Translations under genes and position numbers: made by a program
Assembly: GCF_026343185.1 (NCBI RefSeq)
Contig: NZ_JAPEMA010000003.1
Location: 62,001 to 126,000, forward strand
Direction of reading: 5' to 3'
Length of the DNA stretch: 64,000 nt
Source: Streptomyces sp. NBC_00091
GTDB lineage: Bacteria; Actinomycetota; Actinomycetes; Streptomycetales; Streptomycetaceae
In this document: piece by piece, positions 20,493 through 31,738 of the stretch
Numbering within the stretch: the stretch's first letter is position 1
Layout: each line of letters starts with the position of its first letter
The notes under the pieces: model-generated
Databases searched by the model: none
Told to the model about the DNA's origin: nothing
Seen by the model: only the letters and a program-made list of their open reading frames with translations

Positions 20493-21514
20493 GAGGGGAA
20501 TCCGGCGCTCTCGGTGGACGGGCGGCAGTCGGACAGGGCCACGGGGTCGCCCATGGCGACCAGGATGCGGCGCTCGCCCCGGTAGGCCTCCCGGCCGTGG
20601 GCGGTCAGGAGGTTGTCGACGAGCAGGACGTCGCCGGGGCGCCAGTCCTCCCGTACGGTCGCGGCGTCGTACGCGCGGTCGATGGCGGCGACCTGCTCCT
20701 CGGTGAGCGGGGTGCCGTCGCCGAAGGAGGTGTCGAAGGGCAGCCCGTCGGGGCCGAGTTCGTCCAGGAGCACCTGGCGCAGCTCGGCGTCCAGGGCCCA
20801 CTGGTTCCAGAACGCGGCGTGGTTGAACCAGACCTCCTCGCCGGTGTGCGGGTGGCGGATGACGGCGGGCCGTACCTGGGCGGTGCGCAGGGTGCCGTCC
20901 GGCTGCCAGGAGCAGCTGATCCGGTTCGCGGCGCAGTAGCGCTCGACCTCGTCGCGCGAATCGGTGGCGAAGGCGGTCCGCCAGTCGACGGACAGGTGGT
21001 CGGAGTAGGAGCGGGTCAGCCGCCAGCCGGTGGCGCGGAAGCGGCGCACGAGGTCCTCGGGGAGGTTGCGCAGCACCTGCCGGACGTCGGTGACGGGGGT
21101 GGCGCCGCCCTGTTCGGGGGCGATCAGGCAGCCGAAGAGCAGCCGGCCGGGAAAGGTGAGGGTGTAGCTGTTCTCGTTGTGGGGGCGGATCGGCTGCGCG
21201 GACGGCAGGTCGGTGGAGGAGAAGACGTCGTCGCCGAAGTCGCTGCGCGGGGTGGCCTTCTCCCGGTAGGCGGTGCGCTCGGTGAACAGGGCGTCGCGGA
21301 TGCGGGCGAAGTCGGCCGGGTCGTGCAGGGGCAGGCCGCGCAGGAGGAGCGCGCCGCTTTCGGCGAGGGCCGCGCGCAGGGCCCCGCGGGAGGCGGAGAG
21401 CCAGTGGCAGGTCTGTTCGAGGCCGGCGGCCGGGCGGGCGGCGACCCGGGTGGGGGCGCCGGGGGTGACCCGCAGGCTGAGGGGGGCGGTGCGGGAGAGG
21501 GACAGGGTGGTCAT
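20489..21514 (-). CDS. TauD/SyrP-family Fe(II)/2-oxoglutarate dioxygenase (copy 1)
   Basis: 341-residue non-haem iron dioxygenase of the SyrP/AsnO type. The iron triad is HNE (in RPHNENSYT) plus a distal His in LLTAHGREA; RRILVAMGDP supplies the likely 2-oxoglutarate-binding Arg. Relatives beta-hydroxylate amino acids, either free (AsnO) or bound to a PCP (SyrP). Because it is translationally coupled (ATGA overlap) to the A-PCP gene, I infer that it hydroxylates the residue carried by that protein, perhaps giving a 3-hydroxyglutamine. Cells would be expected to use Fe(II), oxygen and 2-oxoglutarate in the cytoplasm. The alternative substrate is one of the Asn residues activated by the main NRPSs. 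It starts 16 bases behind the thioesterase stop with GAGGAG upstream. Confidence 0.93.
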   Translation of the reverse strand: MTTLSLSRTAPLSLRVTPGAPTRVAARPAAGLEQTCHWLSASRGALRAALAESGALLLRGLPLHDPADFARIRDALFTERTAYREKATPRSDFGDDVFSSTDLPSAQPIRPHNENSYTLTFPGRLLFGCLIAPEQGGATPVTDVRQVLRNLPEDLVRRFRATGWRLTRSYSDHLSVDWRTAFATDSRDEVERYCAANRISCSWQPDGTLRTAQVRPAVIRHPHTGEEVWFNHAAFWNQWALDAELRQVLLDELGPDGLPFDTSFGDGTPLTEEQVAAIDRAYDAATVREDWRPGDVLLVDNLLTAHGREAYRGERRILVAMGDPVALSDCRPSTESAGFPS

Positions 21515-21530
21515 GTCTTCGGGGTTCTCC

Positions 21531-22286
21531 TCAGTGGGCGGCGACGGCCCGCAGGGCGGCGATGTGGCGGGGCAGGACCGCCCAGTCGCCGGGGGTGTAG
21601 AAGTGGCCGCCGGGCAGGGCGGTGACCTCGGCGGCGCCCGTGGTGAGCTCGCGCCAGCGGGCGGCCCCGGCCGGGTCGACGACGGGGTCGGACGCGCCGT
21701 GCAGTACCTGGAGGGGGGCCTGGACGCGGACGCCCGGGACGTAGCGGTAGTCGTCGCGGACCCGGATGTCGGCGCGCATCAGCTCGACGGCCATGGCGGT
21801 GAGGTCGGGGTCGCCCAGGACGTAGTCGGGCAGCAGGCCCGCGGTGCGCATCCAGTCGAGGAGCTGGGCGTCGGTGTCCCGGCCGGCGGGGAACTGGTCG
21901 CGTTCGGTGACTCCGCCGCTGGGCGCGTTGCAGGAGGAGACGACGAGCGCCCGCGGGCCCAGCCCCGCGCGCTCGAGGCGGACGGCGGCCTCGAAGGCGA
22001 CCCAGCCGCCCATGCTGTGCCCGAACAGCACGTACGGGGTGCGCGCGGCGGCCCGTACCGCGTCGGCGGCGTCCGCGACGAGGGCGTCCCAGGTGGGGGC
22101 GTGGTCCTCGGCGAAGCGGCCTTCGCGGCCCGGGTAGCAGACCAGGGCGAGGTCGGTGTCCTCGGGCACGGCGCGGGCCCAGTCCCGGTAGGCGGCGGTG
22201 CCGCCGCCGCAGAATCCGAGGCAGACCAGGGTGCGGCGGGCGCCGGGGCGGTCCAGTGGTCTGATCACCACGGTGTCGTGCGTCAC
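21531..22286 (-). CDS. Type II thioesterase-like alpha/beta-hydrolase (GHSMG)
   Basis: 251-residue alpha/beta-hydrolase of the GrsT/RifR type. The nucleophile motif is FGHSMGGW, a late Asp lies in HGASDPVVDP, and the catalytic His is in LPGGHFYTP. Such enzymes hydrolyse wrong or stalled acyl groups from PCPs. In syringomycin-like systems a related hydrolase (SyrC, with Cys as nucleophile) shuttles the modified aminoacyl group between carrier proteins. Here the nucleophile is Ser, which favours editing, but the position between two dioxygenases and next to the A-PCP leaves a shuttle role possible. The GTG start has GGAGGG eight bases upstream and overlaps the preceding TGA by 4 bases. Confidence 0.92.
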   Translation of the reverse strand: MTHDTVVIRPLDRPGARRTLVCLGFCGGGTAAYRDWARAVPEDTDLALVCYPGREGRFAEDHAPTWDALVADAADAVRAAARTPYVLFGHSMGGWVAFEAAVRLERAGLGPRALVVSSCNAPSGGVTERDQFPAGRDTDAQLLDWMRTAGLLPDYVLGDPDLTAMAVELMRADIRVRDDYRYVPGVRVQAPLQVLHGASDPVVDPAGAARWRELTTGAAEVTALPGGHFYTPGDWAVLPRHIAALRAVAAH

Positions 22287-23287
22287 GGTCGGTTCCCTCC
22301 GGCCGGGCCGGTCATCGCCACGAGGACCTGGCGGGGCCCGGTGAAGGGCTCCCGGCCGTGGGCGACCAGCAGGTTGTCGAGGATCAGGAGGTCGCCTTCC
22401 TGCCAGGGGAAGGCGAAGGCGGCCTCGTCGTAGGCGGCGCGCACGGCGGCGAGGTCGGCGTCGGGGATGGGCGTGCCGTCCGCGAAGTAGGCGTTGCGCG
22501 GCAGGTCCTGCTCCCCGTACATCTCCAGCAGCGCCTCGCGGACCTCGGGTTCGAGGGCGGAGGAGTGGAAGAGGTGGGCCTGGTTGAACCAGGCCTCCGC
22601 GCCGCCGGCGGGGTCGGTGACGAGCGCGGGGCGGTGGTGGCGGGTGCGCAGCGCGCCGTCGCCGGTCCATTCGAAGGCGATGCCGGCGGCCCGGCAGCGC
22701 TCCTCGACCTCGTGCGGGTCCTCGCTCTGGAAGCCCTCCTGCCAGGACAGGCCGAGGCCTTCGCGGTAGACGCGGGTGTAGAGGACGCCGGCCCGGAAGC
22801 GGTCGACGAGGTCGGGGGGCAGCAGCCGCAGCACGGCGCGGCCGTCGGCGATGGGGGTGGCGCCGCCGGTGGGGGCGGCCTCGGCGCACAGGAAGTAGAC
22901 GGTGCCGGGCGGCCTGGACGCGTACGAGCTCTCGTTGTGCAGCGGGATGGTCTGGTCGGGCGGGTAGGCGGTGGAGGTGTAGACGCGGCCCGCGACGGTG
23001 CTGCGGGGGGTGGAGCGTTCGGTGTAGTCGAGCGGCGGGCCGCCGATGGCCGCGGCGAGTTCCTCGAAGCGGGCGGGGTCGGTGGGGAAGCCGCGCAGGA
23101 GGAGCGCGCCGTGCCGGCGCAGGACGCCCAGCAGCGAGGGGAGGTTCTCGGTGGCCCAGGCCGCGGGGTCGGCCACGGCGGCCGGGCCGAGCGGACAGAC
23201 GGCGAGGCGGGTGTGGGTGTTGCCCTCGAAGTGGCCGGGGTGGGCGGGCGGGGCGGGGCGCCGGGGTGCGGCGGTGGGGGCGCTCAC
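22283..23287 (-). CDS. TauD/SyrP-family Fe(II)/2-oxoglutarate dioxygenase (copy 2)
   Basis: 334-residue paralogue of the other dioxygenase in the operon. It has HNE in PLHNESSYA, the distal His in LLVAHGREP and the Arg region RQVLVAMTGP. The expected reaction is beta-hydroxylation of an amino acid side chain. Because the NRPSs contain two A domains with an Asn-like code (DLTKVGEVGK), hydroxylation of Asn in the manner of AsnO is a reasonable guess, but the sequence alone does not separate free from carrier-bound substrates. The GTG start overlaps the stop of the SET-hydroxylase gene by 4 bases and its own stop overlaps the next GTG, so translation is coupled on both sides. Confidence 0.93.
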   Translation of the reverse strand: MSAPTAAPRRPAPPAHPGHFEGNTHTRLAVCPLGPAAVADPAAWATENLPSLLGVLRRHGALLLRGFPTDPARFEELAAAIGGPPLDYTERSTPRSTVAGRVYTSTAYPPDQTIPLHNESSYASRPPGTVYFLCAEAAPTGGATPIADGRAVLRLLPPDLVDRFRAGVLYTRVYREGLGLSWQEGFQSEDPHEVEERCRAAGIAFEWTGDGALRTRHHRPALVTDPAGGAEAWFNQAHLFHSSALEPEVREALLEMYGEQDLPRNAYFADGTPIPDADLAAVRAAYDEAAFAFPWQEGDLLILDNLLVAHGREPFTGPRQVLVAMTGPAGGNRP

Positions 23288-24564
23288 GCGCTCACCGCGC
23301 ACAGCCGGGCGACGGTGTCGTCGTCGCAGTCGGCCCAGAAGGCACCGGCGGTGTCTTCGAGGTGGTCCATGGAGTCGGCCTGGAACAGGACGCTCTGGTA
23401 GGCGGTGATGTCGTACTCGGCGCGGGCGACGGAGTCGATGTCGAGGCGGCGGATCTCGGCGCCGCGGAACTGGCCGAGCTCCCCGGAGGAGGACAGGATG
23501 CTCGCGCCGTAGGCCCTGGGCCCGTCCGGCGCGGCGAGCACGCCCGATTCGAGGGTGAACCAGAAGACCTTGGAGACGAGGTCGAGGCCCTGTCCGCTCT
23601 CCATGCGGGCGGCGGCCTGCCCGGCGAGCCGGTACAGGGCGGCGAACCGCGGGTGGGCCAGGGCGTTGGCGTGCCCGACCAGTTCGTGCAGGACGTCGGG
23701 CTCCGGGGAGTACAGGGGCCGGGCGGTGTGGCGCAGGTACTGGGTGGCGCGGAAGCAGGAGTCGGCGAGGGAGCCGTAGAAGCGGCGCAGCGGTACGAGG
23801 CCGGGGGCGGGCTCCAGCCGGAAGCCGGTGAGGGCGGTGAGCCGGACGCTGACCTCGTCGAGCTGCGGGATGCGGTCGGCGGGCAGGTCCAGGGCGCGGG
23901 CGGCGTCGAGGAACTCGGGGGCGGCGAGGTGGGTGTGGAGGTCGCCGAGCCGGGTCAGGGCGGTGCGCCAGGTGGCCTCTTCCTCCTCGGTGTAGGAGAC
24001 GTGCGGGGCCGGCCGGCCGGGGCGGTGGGCCTCGGCGGCCGCCGCGATCGCGGCGCGCCGGCGCCGGTAGGCCCGGTCGGCGAACCCGGGGTGGTCCGGG
24101 GGCAGTTCGACGGGGTGGAGGCGGCCGCTGCCCAGGTAGGCGGCGGTGGGCACGCCGGGGGCCGCGGGGTGGTGGCGGTGGCCGCGGGGGCGGCCGCGGC
24201 ACTCGTCGGCTCCGCACAGGCAGTCGGCGAAGGAGGTGATCTCCCATTCGGTGGTGTCGTAGTCCCAGGTGATCTCCTCGCCCGGGGCTATGGGGCGCAG
24301 GGCGACGAAGTCGTAGCCGCCCCGGGCGTTGTCGACGATGCCCGTGTTGGGGGCACAGGAGTGGTTGATGAGCTGTGCGGGCTCGTCGAGGTCGATGTGC
24401 AGGTCCCAGTCCTTCTGGAAGGACATCCGGGTCTGGACGGCCGAGGTACCGGTCACGGTGCCCTCGACGACGGTCTCGCCCTCTTCGAGGGGTCGCGCGG
24501 CCAGTACGGTGCGCCCCTTGCCGGGCTCGTGGCCGACGGTCACTGCGGTTGTTCCGGTTTCCAC
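23284..24564 (-). CDS. SET domain fused to pterin-dependent aromatic amino acid hydroxylase
   Basis: 426-residue two-domain protein. Residues about 8-140 form a compact SET methyltransferase fold: [16 protein letters not shown], the SAM-binding [10 protein letters not shown], the GEEITWDYD motif and a post-SET cysteine cluster ([11 protein letters not shown]). Residues about 180-426 are a complete aromatic amino acid hydroxylase: [16 protein letters not shown], iron ligands in VLHELVGH and the Glu in FWFTLESG, then [14 protein letters not shown]. The hydroxylase should use tetrahydrobiopterin and oxygen to convert Phe to Tyr or, as in PacX/SfaA relatives, meta-Tyr; the adjacent NRPS has an aromatic-type A domain. 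The SET part would methylate a lysine or amine from SAM; its target is unknown. GTG 24564 follows GGAGG and overlaps the NRPS stop by 25 bases. No frameshift joins the parts, so the fusion looks real. Confidence 0.92.
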   Translation of the reverse strand: METGTTAVTVGHEPGKGRTVLAARPLEEGETVVEGTVTGTSAVQTRMSFQKDWDLHIDLDEPAQLINHSCAPNTGIVDNARGGYDFVALRPIAPGEEITWDYDTTEWEITSFADCLCGADECRGRPRGHRHHPAAPGVPTAAYLGSGRLHPVELPPDHPGFADRAYRRRRAAIAAAAEAHRPGRPAPHVSYTEEEEATWRTALTRLGDLHTHLAAPEFLDAARALDLPADRIPQLDEVSVRLTALTGFRLEPAPGLVPLRRFYGSLADSCFRATQYLRHTARPLYSPEPDVLHELVGHANALAHPRFAALYRLAGQAAARMESGQGLDLVSKVFWFTLESGVLAAPDGPRAYGASILSSSGELGQFRGAEIRRLDIDSVARAEYDITAYQSVLFQADSMDHLEDTAGAFWADCDDDTVARLCAVSA

Positions 24565-27500
24565 TGATCCTCCAGCTTCCGTCCCACGACGCGGGCGATG
24601 GCGGCCGCCGTCGCGGGGTGCAACATGGCGTGGTGCGCACAGTCGAGGGTGTGCACCTCGGTCTCTCCGGTGCGGTACGGCTCCCAGGCCCCGGGGCCCG
24701 GTGCGCCGTCGGCGGCGGACCCGGCCGCGGTGAACAGCAGCAGGTCGCCGCGGAACACCGCGGGTGTGTGGTGGTGGGGCAGGCGGGTGTTGTCGGTGTA
24801 GGCGCGCAGCAGTCCGCGCAGCGCGTCCTCGCCGAAGGCGGCGTAGGGGCCCGCGGAGTCCCGTACGCGGGCCAGTAGTTCGGCGGGGGCGGTGGCGGGG
24901 GCCCCGGGCAGGCCGAGGGCCTCGGTGAGTCCGGCGAGGACCTCGCCGTCGCCGGGGGGCGCGGCGGGGCCCTGATGCGGGTAGGCGTCGAGGACGGCGA
25001 GGAGGCCGACCGGCTCGCCCAGTTCCTGGAGGCGTACGGCCGCCGCGTGGGCGACGAGCCCGCCGAAGGACCAGCCCAGCAGGTGGTACGGGCCGTGGGG
25101 CTGGATCGCGCGGATGCGGCGGACGAGGTCGTCGGCGGCCTCGGCAAGGCCGGCGGGCCGCGCCGCCGGGTCGGTGATGGCCGGCGACTGGAGCCCGTAC
25201 ACGGGCTGTTCGGTCCCGAGGTGGCGCACGAGCCGGGCGTAGCGCCAGGCCAGGCCGCCGGCGGGGTGGACGCAGAACAGCGGGGGCCGCTCGCCGCGCC
25301 GCTGGAGCGGCAGGACGGGGTCCAGCGGGCCGGCCGCGTCCGGGGAGCCGGCGGCGGCCGCGGCGAGGGCCGCCGCCGTCGGGGCGGTGAACAGGGCCTG
25401 GGCGGTGAGGTGCGCGCCGAGGGCGGCGCGGACCCGGCCCACCGCGCGGATGGCGAGGATGGAGTGGCCGCCGTGTTCGAAGAAGTCGTCGTGGACGCCG
25501 ATGTCGGGGGCGCCGAGCACGTCGGCGAAGATCCCGCAGACGATCTCCTCGTACGGGGTGCGGACCTCGGGTGTCCCGTCCGCGTGGGCCGGGGCGGGGG
25601 TGGGGCTGGGGGCCTGCGGGTCGGGGAGGGCGGCGCGGTCGAGTTTGCCGCTCGCCGTCAGCGGGAGTTCCGTGAGGACGGCGAAGGCCGCGGGGACCAT
25701 GTGGGCGGGCAGGTGCGCGGCGGCGTGGGCGCGCAGCGCGTCGGCGTCCGGGGCCGTGCCGGGGGTGGGGACGGCGTAGCAGACCAGCCGTGCCCCGTCC
25801 CCGTCCCGCTCGTCGTCGTGGCGCAGGACGGTGACGCTGCGCAGGACCTGCGGGTGCCGGGCCAGGGCGGCGTCGATCTCCCCGGGTTCGATGCGGTGGC
25901 CGCGCAGGCTGATCTGGTCGTCGGTGCGGCCGAGGCAGTCGAGGGCGCCGTCGGGGCGGACGCGCACCAGGTCGCCGGTGCGGTACATGCGGGCGCCGCC
26001 GGGGGTGGCGACGAACCGTTCGGCGGTGCGCGCCGGTTGCCGCAGGTAGCCGCGGGTGACGAGGTCGCCGGCGATGTACAGCTCGCCGGGCACGCCCGGG
26101 GGTACGGGGCGCAGCCGTTCGTCGAGGACGTGCAGGCGGGTGTTCCAGGCGGGGGTGCCGATGGGGACGGCGCCTTCGGGGAGCGGCTCGCCGGGGGCGA
26201 TGCGGGCGGCGGCGCAGCCGACGGTGGTCTCGGTGGGGCCGTACTCGTTGACGACGGCGGTGCCCGGGTGGCGCTCGCGCCAGGCGGCGAGTGCGGCGGC
26301 GTGCAGGGTCTCGCCGCCCAGGACGAGTTCGCCGGTCGGCGAGGCGGCGGGGGGCAGGGCGAGCAGCAGCGGCAGGTGGCTGGGGGTGGCCTTGAGGAGG
26401 GTGGGCGCTTCGGTGGGCGCTTCGGTGGGGGTTTCGGTGGGGGTCTGCTCGCGGCGCAGGTCGCCCGGTTCGATGCGGCCGCCGGCGAGGAGCGGGGTGA
26501 AGAGGCTGGTGACGGTGAGGTCGGCGGTGACGGGCGAGTGCAGGAGGGTGCGGCCGGCGGCGCCCGGGTAGTGGGCCCCGGCCCAGGCGAGGTAGGCGCA
26601 CAGCTGGCGGTGCTCGACGACGACGCCCTTGGGTTCGCCGGTGGAGCCGGAGGTGTGCAGGACGTACGCGGCGTGGCCGGGCAGCAGCGGGGCGGTCCGG
26701 TCGGCGTCGGTGACGGGGTGGTCGCCGGGCGGGTGGGGGGCGGCGGCCAGCTCGGCGAGGGAGGTCTCGGTGAGGACGGTGACGGGGCCGGCCGCGGCGA
26801 GGACGCGGGCGGTGCGGGCGGCCGGGGCGGCCGGGTCGAGGGGGACGTAGGCGGCCCCGGACTTGAGGACGGCGAGGATCGCGGTGAGCAGGCCGGCGGA
26901 GGGCGGCAGGGCGAGGGCGACGGTGCGTTCGGGGCCGGCGCCGAGAGCGATGAGGCGGCGGGCGAGCCGGTTGGCGCGGGCGTCGAGCTCGGCGTGGGTC
27001 AGTTCTCCGTCGGCGAAGGCGATCGCGTCCGGGTGGGCGGCGGCCGCGGCGGCGAGCATGTCGGGCAGGACGGCCGGGCCGGCCGGGACGTGGCGCGGTC
27101 CTCGCGCGGCGGCGTCGAGGGCGGCGCGTTCGGCGGCCGCGAGGACCTCGTGGCGGCCCGCGGGCGCCTCGGGGTCGGCGGCCGCGGCGGCGAGGAGGCG
27201 GCCGAGGCGCTCGGCGAGCGCGGCGGCGGTGGCCGCGTCGTAGCGGTCGACGGCGTACTCGACGGTGCCCGTCAGGCCCGCCGGGGTGCCGTCCGGGGCG
27301 TGCCGCTCGGCGAGGGTGAAGAGCAGGTCGAACTTGGCGGCGCCCGCACCCGCGCCGAGGGCCTCGCTGCTCAGGCCGGGCAGCTCCAGGCGGGCGGCCC
27401 CGGTGTTGCCGACGCTCAGCATCACCTGGAAGAGGGGGTGGCGGGCGGTGGAGCGGGCCGGGTTGAGTTCCTCGACGAGCCGCTCGAACGGCACGTCCTG

Positions 27501-30500
27501 GTGGGCGTGCGCGGCGAGGTTCGCTTCGCGGGAGCGGGCCAGGAGGGTGCGGAAGGACGGATCCCCGGAGGTGTCGGCGCGCAGCACCACGGTGTTGAGG
27601 AAGCAGCCGGCGAGGCCGTCGAGGGCCGGGTCGGTGCGTCCGGCGAGGACGGTGCCGACGGGGACGTCGTGGCCGGCGCCGTGCCGGGTGAGGAGGGCGG
27701 CGAGTCCGGCGTGGAGCACCATGAAGAGGGTGGCGTTCTCCCGGCGGGCCAGCTCGGTCAGGGCGGTGTGGACGGCCGCGTCGTAGGCGAAGGCTACGGT
27801 GGCGCCGCGCTGGGAGGCGACCGCGGGCCGCGGCCGGTCGGCGGGCAGCGGGATCTCCTCGGGCAGGCCGTCCAGGGCCCGGCGCCAGTAGGCGAGCTGG
27901 CGTTCGCGTTCGCCGCCGTCGAGCAGCTCGCGCTGCCACAGGGCGTAGTCGGCGTACTGGACGGGCAGCGGGGCGAGCTGCGGGGAGCGGCCCTCGGCGC
28001 GGGCGGCGTAGGCGGCGGCGAGGTCCTGGGCGAGGGGGGCCAGGGACCAGGCGTCGGCGGTGATGTGGTGCAGGGTCACCAGCAGGACGTGGTCGCCGTC
28101 GTGGGCGCTGTCGTGGGCGCTGTCGTGGGCGCTGTCGTGGGCGCCGAGGCGGAACAGCCGGGCCCGTACGGGGGGCCGTGCGGCCAGGTCGAAGGGGACG
28201 GCGACCTCGGCGTCGAGGGCCGCGCGCAGCCCCTCGGAGATCCCCTCGGAGGTCCCGTCGGAGGTCCCGCCGGAGGTCCGGTCGGGGGCTTCGGCGGCCA
28301 GGACGGTGAGCGGGAGGGGGAACGCGGCGGCGGGCAGCACCTCCTGACGGGGGGTGCCGTCCTCGGCGGGGAAGCGGGTGCGCAGGCTGTCGTGGCGGGC
28401 GCTCACGTCGCCGAGCGCGGCCGCGAGGGCGTCGGCGTCGAGGGTTCCCCGCAGCCGCAGGGCCAGCGGTACGTGGTAGACGCCGGCCCGCGGGTCGAGC
28501 CGGTGGGCGAACCACAGCCGCTGCTGGGCGGCGGACAGCGGGAGCGGTCTGGTCTCGTGGGCGGCGCGGGGCACGGGCCGGGGCCGGGCGCCGCCCGCGG
28601 CGGTGCGCACCTGGTCGTAGAGGGCGGCCGGGGTGGGGTGTTCGAAGACGGCGCGGACGGAGACGGTGGTCCCGAAGGCGGCGCCGATGCGCCCGGCGAG
28701 GCGGGTGGCGAGCAGCGAGTGGCCGCCGAGGTCGAAGAAGCCCTCGTCGGGGCCGACCCGGGGCAGGGAGAGGACCTCGGCGAAGTGGCCGCAGACGATC
28801 TCCTCGCCCGCGTCGCGCGCCGGCCGGGTGGCGGCGCCCGGGGCGGGGAATCCGCCGGGGGCGGGCAGCGCGGCCCGGTCGACCTTGCCGTTGGGGGTCA
28901 GCGGCAGGGCCTCGAGGACCGTCACCACGGCGGGCACCAGGTGGGCGGGGAGCCGGTCGGCGAGGGCGCGGCGCAGGGCGCGGGATTCGGGGGCCGCGCC
29001 GGGGGCGGGCACGGCGTAGGCGGCGAGGCGCCGTTCGCCCGGGGTGTCCTCGCGCAGGACGACGGCGGCCTGGGCGACCCCGTCAAGCGCGGTGAGCGCG
29101 GCCTCGATCTCACCGGGCTCGATGCGGAACCCGCGGATCTTGACCTGGTCGTCGGCGCGTCCCAGGAAGTCGAGCTGGCCGTCGGGGCGGCGCCGCACCA
29201 GGTCGCCGGTGCGGTACATGCGCTCGCCGGGGGCCCCGAACGGGCAGGCGACGAAGCGTTCCGCGGTGAGGGCGCGGCGGCCCAGGTAGCCGCGGGCCAG
29301 GCCCGGGCCGGCCGCGTAGAGCTCCCCGACGGCGCCGGGCGCGACGGGCCGCAGGGCCGCGTCCAGGACGTAGGCGCGGGTGTTGCGGATGGGGCGGCCG
29401 ATGGGCGGGGCCTGGCGGCCGCGCAGCCGGGTGCTCATGGCCACGCAGACGGTCATCTCGGTGGGTCCGTAGCCGTTGTACAGGGGGTGCTCGGCGGACC
29501 ACAGGGCGACGTCGTCGGGCGGGCAGGCCTCGCCGGCGACGACGAGGGTGGTCCCGGCGGGCAGTCCCCCGGCGGCCCGCAGCGCGGGCAGCGCGGCCGG
29601 GGTGAGGGTGAGCTGGGTGATGCCCTGCTCGGCGGCGAGTTCGGCCAGTTCGGGGCCGGGACGCAGCCGGTGGGCGGGCGCGGTGACGAGGGCGGCGCCC
29701 GCCGACCAGGCCTGCCAGATGTCGGCGACGGCCGCGTCGAAGCTGGTGGAGGCGAACTGCAGGACGCGCCCGTCGGGGCCGATGCGGAAGCGTTCGGCCT
29801 TCGCGGCGCCGGTGTTGGGCACGCCCCGGTGCGGGACCACGACGCCCTTGGGCAGGCCCGTGGAGCCGGAGGTGTAGACGACGTAGGCGGGGTGGTCGGG
29901 CAGCAGGGGCGCGGTGCGCTCGGCGTCGGTGAGGGGGCTCTCGTCGTACCCGGACGGATCGAGCTCGTCGAGGTAGACGCGGGGGGTGCCCTCAGGCAGT
30001 GAGCGGGCGGTCTCGCGGGTGGTGAGGACGTGGGCGCAGCCGGAGTCGCCGAGCAGGTGGGCGATGCGCTCGCGCGGGTAGTCGAGGTCCACGGGCAGGT
30101 AGGCGCCGCCCGCCGTGAGGACGGCGAGGGTGGCGACGGTGAGGTCGACGGAGCGGGGCAGGGCGAGCGCGACGATCCGCTCGGGGCCGGTGCCCAGGCT
30201 CACGAGGTGGCGGGCGAGGCGGTTGGCCCGGGCGCCGAGGGCGGCGTAGGAGAGCCGGGTGTCCTCGTGGACGAGGGCGGTGGCGTCGGGGTGGCGCTCG
30301 GTGAGGCGGGCGTAGAGCTCGGGCAGGGTGATGCCGGGCAGCTCGGTGGCGGGGCCGTGCCAGTCGGCGCTCTCCTGGCGGAGCTCCTCGTCGGTGAGCA
30401 GGTGGAGGCGGCCGGCGTACTGGTCCGGGTCTTCGGCCAGGGCGCGCAGGGCGCGCACCAGGCGGGTGGCGATGCGCTGCGCCTCCTCGGCGCCGAACGC

Positions 30501-31738
30501 GTCGGGGCGGTGGTCCAGGCGCAGGCGGATCCGGGGGCCGGGCGCGGCGACGAGGGCGAGCGGGTAGTGCGTGCCGTCGGCGCCCTCGGCGGCGGTGACG
30601 CGCAGGGCGTCGTCGTGGGCGGCCGCGGGGCGCTCGTCGCGGCGGTAGTTCTGGAAGGCCATGGAGGTGTCGAACAGCGTCCCGTGGCCGGCGGCCCGCT
30701 GGATGTCGGCGAGGCCGAGGTGCTGGTGGGCGAGGAGCGCCGACTGCTCGCGCTGGAGCCGGGTGAGGAGGCCGGCCAGGGTGTCGTCGGGGCGGATCCG
30801 CAGCCGTACGGGGACGGTGTTCACGAACAGGCCGATCATCCGCTCCACGCCGGGCAGTTCGGCGGGGCGGCCGGACACGGTGGCGCCGAAGACGATGTCG
30901 TCGGAGCCGGTGAGCGCGCTGACGACCATTCCCCAGGCGCCCTGTACCAGGGTGTTGAGGGTGAGTCCGAGGGAGCGGGCCCGGTCGGTGAGCGCGGTGC
31001 TGAGCCGCTCGTCGAGTTCGCGCTCCACCCGCTGGGGCAGGACGCCGCCGGTGGCGTCGGCGCCCGGGGCGACCAGGGTGGGTCCGGCGAGCCCGGCGAG
31101 GGACTCGGCCCAGGCGGCCCGGGCGGCGGGCAGGTCACGGGCGGCGAGCCAGGTGAGGTAGTCCCGGTAGGGGGCGGGCGGGGGCAGCGCGGAGGGGTCC
31201 GCGTGGGCCTCGTAGAGGGCGGAGAGCTCGGCGGCGACGAGCGGCCCCGACCAGCCGTCCCACAGCAGGTGGTGGCTGGTGAGCACCAGGTGGTGGCGCT
31301 CCTCGCCGGTCCGGGCCAGCAGGAAGCGCACCAGCGGGGGCTTCGCCGGGTCGAAGCGGCGGGCCCGCTCCTCGGCGGCCAGGGCGCGCACGCCCCAGCC
31401 GATGTCGCCCGGGCCGGTGTGGCCGCTCGGGTCGGTCAGGTCGGCGTACCGCCAGGGCACGGGCGCGTGGCGGTGGACGAGCTGGACCGCCGTGCCGCCG
31501 GCGCGGCGGCGGAAGCCCGCGCGGAGGTTGGGGTGGCGGGTCAGCAGGGCCTGGGCGGCGGCGCGCAGCCGCTCGGGGTCGAGGGGGCCGGCCAGTTCGA
31601 CCGTGAGCTGGGCGATGTAGGGGTCGGGGGCCGCGGCGGCGCCGGCCGGGGCCGTGGTGTCCGCGTCGAGGAGGGCGTGGAAGAGCAGGCCCTCCTGGAG
31701 CGGGGTGAGCGGCCAGACCGCTTCGAGTCGTGACTGCT

